Positions 1 through 5,287 of a stretch of 7,137 nucleotides of DNA are shown here, one piece after another. A model generated the notes under the pieces. That model was not told the origin of the DNA, did no database searches, and worked only from the letters and a program-made list of their open reading frames with translations. Positions within the stretch are counted from its first letter, which is position 1; each line of letters starts with the position of its first letter. The stretch is from Brevundimonas sp. UBA7534 (GTDB taxonomy: Bacteria > Pseudomonadota > Alphaproteobacteria > Caulobacterales > Caulobacteraceae), in assembly GCF_002479325.1 (NCBI RefSeq), contig NZ_DLMO01000174.1, positions 1-7,137 of the forward strand. The letters are read 5' to 3'. The position numbers and the translations under genes are program-made.

Positions 1-470
1 TGATCGCCGCCGCCCTGGCGACGCTCGCCACACCCGTTCTGGCCCAGAACGCCGGCCAGATCGCCAGCGTGCGCGCCGGCCGCAGTTGCGCCGGATGCAA
101 CCTGTTCCAGGGCGACTTCTCGGGCCTGGAGGCGCGCGGGCTGAACCTGTCGGGGTCGCGGCTGCGCCAGTCGGACCTGAGCCTGAGCGTGATGAACCGC
201 ACCCGCTTCTCCAACGCCGACCTGCGTGACGTCGAGGCCTATGGCGGCGTCTTCTCCAGCTCGAACTTTTCAGGCGCCAATCTGACCAACGCCAGTTTCG
301 TCGGGGCCTATTTGGAGGGGGCGAACTTCTTGGGCGCGACCCTGTCCGGAACTAATCTGTCCGGCGCCCAGCTGGCGCGGGCCACCGGCCTGACGCAACG
401 GCAGCTAGACCAGGCCTGTGGTGACGGCTCCACCGTCCTGCCCGGACGGCTTCGCATTCCCGCCTGCTGA
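1..470 (+). CDS. Exported pentapeptide-repeat protein, 5' end missing
   Basis: The gene starts upstream of the window. The frame is open from base 3 and first encodes the end of a signal peptide (IAAALATLATPVLA) with a likely cleavage before QNAG (codons at 45-56), so the GTG at 69 is internal and not the start. The mature protein has a CxxC (CAGC) whose second Cys opens a run of 19 uninterrupted pentapeptides, bases 96-380, with Leu or Phe at the centre of most (NLSG, NFSG, NLTN). This predicts a right-handed quadrilateral beta-helix of nearly five coils. The C-terminal cap reads GLTQRQLDQACGDGSTVLPG and ends in PAC. The only four cysteines are the CxxC pair and the two in the cap. The signal peptide places it in the periplasm or beyond, unlike cytoplasmic Qnr-type gyrase protectors. 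Function is unknown. The downstream gene is a longer paralogue. Confidence 0.9.
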   Translation, partial: IAAALATLATPVLAQNAGQIASVRAGRSCAGCNLFQGDFSGLEARGLNLSGSRLRQSDLSLSVMNRTRFSNADLRDVEAYGGVFSSSNFSGANLTNASFVGAYLEGANFLGATLSGTNLSGAQLARATGLTQRQLDQACGDGSTVLPGRLRIPAC

Positions 471-488
471 GCGCCCGCAACCTGTCCG

Positions 489-515
489 CGATTTAACGAA
501 GTTACCTCGATTTAA
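489..515. promoter_or_regulatory. AT-rich direct repeat upstream of the second pentapeptide gene
   Basis: The octamer CGATTTAA occurs twice exactly, at 489-496 and 508-515, with starts 19 bases apart (about two helical turns). It lies in the 81-base gap between the two pentapeptide genes and is the most AT-rich patch nearby. Same-face spacing suits a dimeric regulator or part of a promoter, but I cannot match it to a known operator. It does not fit the CtrA motif TTAA-N7-TTAA, because the two TTAA cores are 15 bases apart. The function is inference. Confidence 0.35.
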
Positions 516-551
516 GTAGGTTGCGTCGGGGTTTCGGGGCATTCAGGTCTC

Positions 552-1439
552 GTGAAACAGATCGCTCGACAATCCTCCAACCACCTCCGCGCCGCCCTGC
601 TGGCGGTCGGCGGCGTGCTGGCCGCCTCGCCCGCCCTGGCCGGGGTGGAAATGAGCCTGCAGGATCGCGACGTGGCGCGTTCGGTCTCTCTAGGCGGATC
701 CTGCAACCGCTGCGAACTGTCCGGCCGCAACCTGTCGGGCGCCACCTTCACCGGCGCCAGCTTCATGAACGCCACCCTGGTCGGCGCCAATCTTCGCGGC
801 GCCGAGATGATGGGCTCCAACTTCACCGGCAGCGACTTCAGTCGCGCCAATCTGTCTGGCGTTCAGATCATCGGCGCCAACTTCTCCTCGTCCAACTTCA
901 CGGGCGCCAGCCTGGCCGGCGCCGAGGCCCAGGGCGCGTCGTTCGTTCGCGCCAACATGACCCGCGTCGATCTGTCGGGCGCCGAACTGCACGGCGTGAA
1001 CTTCAATGGCGCCGCCCTGCCCGACGCCAACTTCGCCGGCAGCGAGCTGTTTGGCGCGACCCTCGCCAATGTGCGGGCGCCCGAAGCGAATTTCTCGGGC
1101 GCCGAGGTCACGGCCTCCAACCTGTCGAACGGCGACTTTTCGGGCGCGAACTTCTCCGACGCCAATCTGGATGGCGCGCGCCTGACCGGCGGCCGCTTCG
1201 GCCGGGCCAACTTCTCGGACGCTTCGCTGCGCCGGACCGACATCCGCGGCGCCGACCTCTCGAGCGCCAGAGGCCTGACACAGTCCCAGATCGCAGAGGC
1301 CTGCGGCGACGGCTCGACCCGCCTGCCCGGCCGGCTGACGGCCCAGGCTTGCCGCGGCGGCGTCAGGGTCATCCGCACCCCTCCGGCCCCGCCTGCGCCG
1401 CCCCGCGTTCGCAACCTGGTCATCGCCTCGGAGCGATAG
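552..1439 (+). CDS. Exported pentapeptide-repeat protein, 37 repeats
   Basis: A 295-residue protein. GTG at 552 is the only sensible start: the in-frame stop TAA at 513-515 lies just upstream with no start codon between, and the next in-frame ATG falls after the signal peptide. A weak AGG at 545-547 may serve as ribosome binding site. Residues 1-30 form a signal peptide with a basic n-region, a hydrophobic core and cleavage after SPALA. CNRC is at 51-54, and residues 54-238 are exactly 37 pentapeptides without interruption (for example ANLRG, ANFSD, ADLSS), predicting about nine beta-helix coils. The cap is GLTQSQIAEACGDGST with a final Cys at 267, followed by a proline-rich tail (TPPAPPAPP) missing from the upstream paralogue. 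Cysteines are only 51, 54, 251 and 267. Role unknown; probably a periplasmic structural or binding scaffold. Confidence 0.92.
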   Translation: MKQIARQSSNHLRAALLAVGGVLAASPALAGVEMSLQDRDVARSVSLGGSCNRCELSGRNLSGATFTGASFMNATLVGANLRGAEMMGSNFTGSDFSRANLSGVQIIGANFSSSNFTGASLAGAEAQGASFVRANMTRVDLSGAELHGVNFNGAALPDANFAGSELFGATLANVRAPEANFSGAEVTASNLSNGDFSGANFSDANLDGARLTGGRFGRANFSDASLRRTDIRGADLSSARGLTQSQIAEACGDGSTRLPGRLTAQACRGGVRVIRTPPAPPAPPRVRNLVIASER

Positions 1440-1461
1440 CGTCGTGAAACGCCGGACATGA

Positions 1462-1489
1462 AAAAGGGGACGTTGCGGCGTCCCCTTTT
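1462..1489. terminator. Bidirectional intrinsic terminator
   Basis: A perfect 11-bp stem pairs AAAAGGGGACG (1462-1472) with CGTCCCCTTTT (1479-1489) around a six-base loop. Read on the plus strand, the stem ends in TTTT and is followed by a pyrimidine-rich run; read on the minus strand it ends in TTTTT. It lies 22 bases after the stop of the plus-strand pentapeptide gene and 23 bases beyond the stop of minus-strand aspS, so it can end both convergent transcripts. Confidence 0.9.
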
Positions 1490-1512
1490 CTTCGTCTTGC
1501 CTGACGCGCCGA

Positions 1513-3345
1513 TCAGACCTTGATCGGCGGGGCGGTGCGGATGTGCAGTTCCTTCAGTTGCTTGTCCTGCACGGGCGACGGCGCGCTCATCAGCAGGTCC
1601 TCGCCCTGCTGGTTCAGCGGGAAGGCGATGACCTCGCGGATCGCCTGTTCACCCGCCAGCAGCATGACGATGCGGTCGATGCCGGGGGCAAGACCGCCGT
1701 GCGGCGGCGCGCCATAGCGGAAGGCGTTCAGCATGCCGCCGAACTGCTCCTCGACCACCGAGGCGTCATAGCCGGCGATGTCGAAGGCCTTCAGCATGAT
1801 CTCGGCCTTGTGGTTCCGGATCGCGCCCGAGCAAAGCTCATAGCCGTTGCAGACGATGTCGTACTGATAGGCGCGGATGGTCAGCGGGTCCTGGGTCTCC
1901 AGAGCCTCCAGACCGCCCTGCGGCATCGAGAACGGGTTGTGGCTGAAGTCGACCTTCTTCTCTTCTTCCGACCATTCGAACATCGGGAAGTCGACGATCC
2001 AGCAGAATTTGAACTGGTCTTCGTCGATCAGCTTCAGCTCCGTGCCGACGCGTGTGCGGGCCAGGCCCGCGAACTTGGCGAACACCGAAGGCTGGCCGGC
2101 GACGAAGAAGGCGGCGTCGCCCTGACCCAGCCCCAGCGAGGTCATCAGGACCTCGGTCGGCTCCTGACCCAGGTTCTTGGCGATGGGGCCGCCCCACGAC
2201 TGCTGATCGTCCGACCAGAAGATGTAGCCCAGGCCCGGCTGGCCCTCGCCCTGCGCCCAGGAGTTCATGCGGTCGCAGAAGGCGCGCGAGCCGCCGGTCG
2301 GGGCCGGGATGGCCCAGACGGCGTTCTTGTCGTCGGCGCCCAGGATCTTGGCGAACAGGCCGAACCCGCCGTCGCGGAAGTGGTCAGACACGACCTGCAT
2401 CTTGATCGGGTTGCGCAGGTCCGGCTTGTCCGACCCGTACCAGGCCATCGCCTGGGCGTAGGTCAGGCGCTCGAAGCCCTTGTGTTCGAACGTGTCGCCG
2501 AAATCGTTGGTGAAGGTGTGGGCCTGGTCGATGGGCGAGACCGGCTTGCCGTCCGAAAACTCCTCGAACACGCCGTGCATGACGGGCTCGATGGCGGCGA
2601 AAACATCCTCTTGCGTAACGAAGCTCATCTCGACGTCGAGCTGGTAGAATTCCAGCGATCGGTCGGCGCGCAGGTCCTCGTCGCGGAAGCAGGGCGCGAT
2701 TTGGAAGTAGCGGTCGAAGCCCGAGACCATCAGCAGTTGCTTGAACTGCTGCGGCGCCTGCGGCAGGGCGTAGAACTTCTCCGGGTGGAGACGGCTGGGC
2801 ACCAGGAAGTCGCGCGCGCCCTCGGGCGACGAAGCCGTCAGGATCGGCGTCTGATACTCCAGGAAGCCCTGGCCGAACATGCGGTTGCGGATCGACTGGA
2901 TCACGCGCGAGCGCAGCACGATGTTCTTGTGCAGGGTCTCGCGGCGCAGATCGAGATAGCGGTGCTTGAGGCGGATTTCCTCGGGGTATTCCGGCTCGCC
3001 GAAGACCGGCAGCGGCAGTTCCGCCGCTTCCGACAGGACCTCCACGCCCTGAACCCGCACCTCGATCTCGCCGGTCGGCAGGTTGGGGTTCACCACGGCG
3101 GCGTCACGGGCGACCACCTCGCCGTCGACGCGGATCACGCTTTCGGCGCGCAGGCGCTCGACCGCATCGAAGCCCGGCGTTTCAGGGTGCAGCACCAGCT
3201 GCGTCAGGCCGTAGTGGTCGCGCAGGTCGATGAACAGCAGGCCGCCGTGGTCGCGCTTCCTGTGCACCCAGCCGGACAGGCGGACGGCGGAACCGGCGTC
3301 GGAGGCGCGCAGGGCGCCGCAGGTGTGAGAGCGATAGGCGTGCAT
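1513..3345 (-). CDS. aspS: Aspartyl-tRNA synthetase (class II, bacterial type)
   Basis: Charges tRNA(Asp) with aspartate in the cytoplasm. The 610-residue length fits bacterial AspRS with its GAD insertion. The start chosen is MHAYRSHTCG, which matches the family N-terminus; the frame continues 21 codons upstream to an ATG ending at 3408, but that stretch (MMRPTPLPIF...) does not look like the family. In order: an N-terminal OB-fold anticodon domain with GWVHRKRDHGG (residues 25-35); class II motif 1 around GFLEYQTPIL (160-169); an aspartate-binding LPQAPQQFK segment (194-202); motif 2 with FRDEDLRADR (220-229, Arg221 for ATP); the insertion domain at about 290-430; motif 3 GLAPGIDR (551-558); and the C-terminal LKELHIR. 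His33 after RD suggests a non-discriminating enzyme. No clear Shine-Dalgarno precedes the start. The gene converges with the pentapeptide gene and diverges from the YciI gene. Confidence 0.98.
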   Translation of the reverse strand: MHAYRSHTCGALRASDAGSAVRLSGWVHRKRDHGGLLFIDLRDHYGLTQLVLHPETPGFDAVERLRAESVIRVDGEVVARDAAVVNPNLPTGEIEVRVQGVEVLSEAAELPLPVFGEPEYPEEIRLKHRYLDLRRETLHKNIVLRSRVIQSIRNRMFGQGFLEYQTPILTASSPEGARDFLVPSRLHPEKFYALPQAPQQFKQLLMVSGFDRYFQIAPCFRDEDLRADRSLEFYQLDVEMSFVTQEDVFAAIEPVMHGVFEEFSDGKPVSPIDQAHTFTNDFGDTFEHKGFERLTYAQAMAWYGSDKPDLRNPIKMQVVSDHFRDGGFGLFAKILGADDKNAVWAIPAPTGGSRAFCDRMNSWAQGEGQPGLGYIFWSDDQQSWGGPIAKNLGQEPTEVLMTSLGLGQGDAAFFVAGQPSVFAKFAGLARTRVGTELKLIDEDQFKFCWIVDFPMFEWSEEEKKVDFSHNPFSMPQGGLEALETQDPLTIRAYQYDIVCNGYELCSGAIRNHKAEIMLKAFDIAGYDASVVEEQFGGMLNAFRYGAPPHGGLAPGIDRIVMLLAGEQAIREVIAFPLNQQGEDLLMSAPSPVQDKQLKELHIRTAPPIKV

Positions 3346-3394
3346 GAAGAATCGTCTGAACAAGGCCGCGCGCGCGGGGAAAATCGGAAGCGGC

Positions 3395-3424
3395 GTAGGG
3401 CGCATCATCGCCCCCGAAAGTCAA
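3395..3424 (-). promoter_or_regulatory. Candidate aspS promoter
   Basis: On the minus strand, TTGACT (plus coordinates 3419-3424) matches a -35 element at five of six positions. It is followed after 18 bases by CCCTAC (3395-3400), a poor -10. A transcript from here would have a leader of about 40 bases before the aspS start at 3345. Only the -35 is convincing, so this is tentative. Confidence 0.3.
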
Positions 3425-3435
3425 GGTTCGGGCCG

Positions 3436-3464
3436 TTGCAAACCGGGCGGAGGCGCGCGATAGC
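3436..3464 (+). promoter_or_regulatory. Candidate promoter for the YciI-like gene
   Basis: TTGCAA (3436-3441) and GATAGC (3459-3464) are separated by 17 bases. Start would fall near 3471, just before a good ribosome binding site, GGAAAG at 3478-3483, eight bases before the ATG at 3492. Matches to the -35 and -10 consensus are partial (four and three of six), so this is a weak call in the divergent aspS/YciI gap. Confidence 0.3.
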
Positions 3465-3491
3465 GGGCCATCGGATCGGAAAGCGTCCCCT

Positions 3492-3779
3492 ATGTTCATC
3501 GTCACCATCACCTACACCCAGCCCATTGAGGCGATCGAGGCGAGGACGGCCGAACACCGCGCATGGCTGGATCAGCACGTGGCCAGCGGCCTGGTGGTGG
3601 CGGCCGGTCCGATGGTCCCTCGCACGGGCGGCGTCTTCGTGGTGTCCAGCGCCCTGACAAAGGACGCGCTGGAATCCCTGCTCAAGGACGACCCGTTCCA
3701 GGTCCACGGCCTGGCGGACTACGCCGTGACGGAATTCAAGGCCGGCAAGCTCAATCCGGCCCTCATCCCCTTCGCCTGA
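3492..3779 (+). CDS. YciI family protein
   Basis: A 95-residue soluble protein of the YCII-related (YciI-like) family, which has a dimeric alpha/beta ferredoxin-like fold. The start is supported by GGAAAG eight bases upstream. Family features visible are the N-terminal strand FIVTITYTQP, the helix RTAEHRAWLDQH with the conserved His at 22, the turn GLVVAAGPM (33-41), the strand GGVFVVSS (46-53), and the DDPF motif followed by an amphipathic end (66-87). Some family members have been proposed as enzymes because of a conserved His/Asp pair, but no general reaction is established and I infer none here. It has no signal peptide. It is transcribed divergently from aspS and lies 105 bases upstream of hdaA; a short GC-rich hairpin follows its stop codon. 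Confidence 0.88.
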   Translation: MFIVTITYTQPIEAIEARTAEHRAWLDQHVASGLVVAAGPMVPRTGGVFVVSSALTKDALESLLKDDPFQVHGLADYAVTEFKAGKLNPALIPFA

Positions 3780-3780
3780 C

Positions 3781-3796
3781 CGCCCGTCGCCGGGCG
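3781..3796 (+). terminator. GC-rich stem-loop after the YciI-like gene
   Basis: CGCCCG (3781-3786) pairs perfectly with CGGGCG (3791-3796) around the loop TCGC, starting two bases after the TGA stop. It is followed by AAAA and not by a T run, so it lacks the U-tract of a classical intrinsic terminator. It may slow transcription or protect the 3' end. Weak as a terminator. Confidence 0.3.
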
Positions 3797-3800
3797 AAAA

Positions 3801-3809
3801 CCATCCACA
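3801..3809 (+). promoter_or_regulatory. DnaA-box-like site upstream of hdaA
   Basis: CCATCCACA matches the DnaA box TTATCCACA at seven of nine positions, including the whole ATCCACA core, and likewise the Caulobacter-type TGATCCACA. It lies 76 bases before the hdaA start. A DnaA site at the gene for the DnaA inactivator would make a feedback loop. A seven-of-nine match can occur by chance, so this is a candidate only. Confidence 0.35.
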
Positions 3810-3855
3810 GGGGCGCGCGGCGCTCCCCGTAACCAACAGGGCGGTCCCGGCGCGG

Positions 3856-3878
3856 TTAACGGCCGCGTCTGCTATGCC
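3856..3878 (+). promoter_or_regulatory. Candidate hdaA promoter close to the start codon
   Basis: TTAACGG (3856-3862) differs at one position from the Caulobacter -35 consensus TTGACGS. GCTATGCC (3871-3878) resembles the -10 consensus GCTANAWC. The gap is only eight bases, against 10-14 expected, so both may not act together. If the -10 is real, transcription would start at or next to the ATG at 3885, giving a leaderless message. Confidence 0.3.
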
Positions 3879-3884
3879 GAAGTC

Positions 3885-4604
3885 ATGTCCGCCCGCCCCG
3901 CCCCGGCCCGCGCGTCCGAGCGCACGCCCCCGCAGCAGCTTCGTCTGCCGCTGGAGAGCCACGGCGTGTCCGAGGCCCTGGTGGAGTCGGCTTGCAACGC
4001 CGAGGCGATGCGCGTGCTGGCGCGATGGCCCGACGGGGTCGGCTCGGTCCTGGCGCTGTCGGGGCCGGCGGGGTCGGGCAAGAGCCGCTTGGCCGCCGCC
4101 TGGGCCGAGCGGGTCGGGGCGATGGCGTTGCACGGCGCCGAGGCGGCGCTGATCGACCCGGCGGAGTTGGAAGGCCGCCCCGTGCTTCTGGACCGCGCGC
4201 AGGACGCCGACGACGAAAGCCTGTTCCACCTCATCAACCTGGCGGCGGCGGGCGGCGGCGCCTTGCTGCTGGTCAGCCGCGATCCGCCCCGCGCCTGGCC
4301 CAGCGCCCTGCCCGACCTGCGCTCCCGGCTGGACGCGATCCGCGCTGTGGCCGTCGAAGCGCCAGACGACGCCGTGATGGCGGCGATCCTGCGCACGCGC
4401 TTCGTCGAGCGCAGCATCACGCCATCCGAAGACGTGATCGACTATCTGGTGCGTCGCCTGGACCGATCGGCGGACGCGGCGAGCCGCGCCGTCGATCGGC
4501 TGGACGCCCTGCACCGGCCGGTGACGCGGGCGCTGGCCCGACTGGCGCTGGACAAGGATTCCTCGGACGCCTCAGACGGAAATCCGCCCCCGGGCGCGGC
4601 GTAG
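3885..4604 (+). CDS. hdaA: HdaA/Hda-type regulator of DnaA (AAA+)
   Basis: A 239-residue DnaA-related AAA+ protein that, by family knowledge, binds the DNA polymerase sliding clamp and stimulates ATP hydrolysis by DnaA (RIDA), preventing repeated initiation. Visible features are a clamp-binding motif QLRLPL at residues 18-23, Walker A GPAGSGKS (60-67), a degenerate Walker B VLLD at 100-103 followed by Arg, a sensor 1 segment LLLVSRDPP (127-135), box VII LPDLRSRL with Arg148 as the likely arginine finger, and a sensor 2 region with LDRS (Arg194). There is no DNA-binding domain IV, and the length fits Hda (about 230) and not DnaA. No Shine-Dalgarno is seen before the ATG (GAAG lies only two bases away), so the message may be leaderless. 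ppk1 lies downstream beyond a lipoprotein gene. Confidence 0.93.
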   Translation: MSARPAPARASERTPPQQLRLPLESHGVSEALVESACNAEAMRVLARWPDGVGSVLALSGPAGSGKSRLAAAWAERVGAMALHGAEAALIDPAELEGRPVLLDRAQDADDESLFHLINLAAAGGGALLLVSRDPPRAWPSALPDLRSRLDAIRAVAVEAPDDAVMAAILRTRFVERSITPSEDVIDYLVRRLDRSADAASRAVDRLDALHRPVTRALARLALDKDSSDASDGNPPPGAA

Positions 4605-4629
4605 GGCAACCCCGCCTCAGCTTCGCCGT

Positions 4630-4661
4630 TTGACCACGGTGGAGCGGCCTGGCGCTCCGAC
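4630..4661 (+). promoter_or_regulatory. Promoter-like -35 and stem-loop before the lipoprotein gene
   Basis: TTGACC (4630-4635) is a good -35 match, but no clear -10 lies at normal spacing; GCTCCGAC at 4654-4661 is a poor candidate. A perfect 6-bp stem-loop, GGAGCG (4641-4646) with CGCTCC (4653-4658) around GCCTGG, ends six bases before the ribosome binding site AGGGA (4664-4668). There is no T run, so I do not call it a terminator. It could shape translation of the next gene. Confidence 0.3.
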
Positions 4662-4676
4662 AAAGGGAAACGTCCA

Positions 4677-5183
4677 ATGCGCATTCAGATCGCCCTGATT
4701 TCCGCAGCCGCCCTGTTGGCCGCCTGTTCGAACAACAACGACGCCAAGGCGCCCGCCGAAACCGAAAACGCCGGCGCGCCTGCGGCGACGTCCGCGCCGG
4801 CGCCGACGCCGGGCCTATGGGAGCAAACCATCTCGGGCGCCGCGATGCCGCAGCCGACGACCTTCAAGGTCTGCGTCGGCCCCTCTCCCGAAGGGGCCAA
4901 CCCCTTCAATGCGCCGCAGGAGGGCGTGACCTGCAGCGAGAACACCGTGAACCCCGCCCCGGGCGGCGCAACCTTCCGCTCTGTGTGTGAATCGCAGGGC
5001 ATGACCGTCGCTTCGGACGGCAAGGTCGCGGGCGACCTGGGCTCGGCCTACAAGGTGGAGATCACCAGCCGCGTCACGGGCGCCAACGTCCCGCCGCAGA
5101 TGGCCCAGATGAACACGACCATCGACGCCCGGCGCCTGGGCGACTGTCCCGCCGGCGTCGCGCCCAACACGATCGTCCAATAG
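4677..5183 (+). CDS. DUF3617-like lipoprotein
   Basis: A 168-residue predicted lipoprotein. A good ribosome binding site, AGGGA at 4664-4668, sits eight bases before the ATG. Residues 1-16 are a lipoprotein signal ending in the lipobox LAAC, with the lipidated Cys at 17 and Ser at +2, which suggests outer-membrane sorting. Residues 18-45 are a low-complexity Ala/Pro/Thr linker. The globular part begins GLWEQTISG (46-54) and ends near ARRLGDCPAG (151-160), the pattern I associate with DUF3617, a family of unknown function. Four further cysteines (66, 86, 104, 157) could form two disulfides in the periplasm. It lies 72 bases after hdaA and 104 bases before ppk1, on the same strand. The family assignment is from pattern memory; the lipoprotein call is firm. 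Confidence 0.85.
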   Translation: MRIQIALISAAALLAACSNNNDAKAPAETENAGAPAATSAPAPTPGLWEQTISGAAMPQPTTFKVCVGPSPEGANPFNAPQEGVTCSENTVNPAPGGATFRSVCESQGMTVASDGKVAGDLGSAYKVEITSRVTGANVPPQMAQMNTTIDARRLGDCPAGVAPNTIVQ

Positions 5184-5266
5184 ACTTCGACGGGAAGGGC
5201 GGCGGGGGAGGTCCGGTCGCCCCGCTCGCTGCGGATTTCGTCTACCCCGCGCTTGCGGCCGTCACA

Positions 5267-5278
5267 GTCGCGCGCGAC
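5267..5278. repeat. 12-bp perfect palindrome before ppk1
   Basis: GTCGCGCGCGAC is a perfect inverted repeat ending nine bases before the upstream ppk1 ATG, where a ribosome binding site would be expected. It could be an operator half-site pair or a short hairpin. Its CG-rich make-up makes chance occurrence fairly likely in this genome. Confidence 0.3.
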
Positions 5279-5287
5279 AAACGCCCC

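Noticed and set aside
489..515. CtrA-binding motif between the pentapeptide genes
   Set aside because: CtrA sites need TTAA-N7-TTAA; the two TTAA cores here are 15 bases apart and no second core lies seven bases from either.
1..1439. Qnr-like gyrase-protecting pentapeptide proteins
   Set aside because: Both proteins carry secretion signals and cysteine caps, while Qnr proteins act in the cytoplasm on DNA gyrase and lack these features.
521..1447. A 308-codon frame overlapping the second pentapeptide gene on the same strand
   Set aside because: The frame starting at 552 gives a signal peptide and 37 perfect pentapeptides; this one gives an Arg-rich product with no structure, a by-product of the 15-base repeat.
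1543..3657. A 704-codon open frame antisense to aspS
   Set aside because: It mirrors aspS, which has all class II synthetase motifs. Long antisense frames are expected where third codon positions are nearly all G or C. The translation is low-complexity, rich in Arg, Gln, Val and Ala, with no recognisable domain.
3405..4514. A 369-codon frame antisense to the YciI-like gene and hdaA
   Set aside because: It spans two well-supported genes and the gap between them; the product has shadow-like composition.
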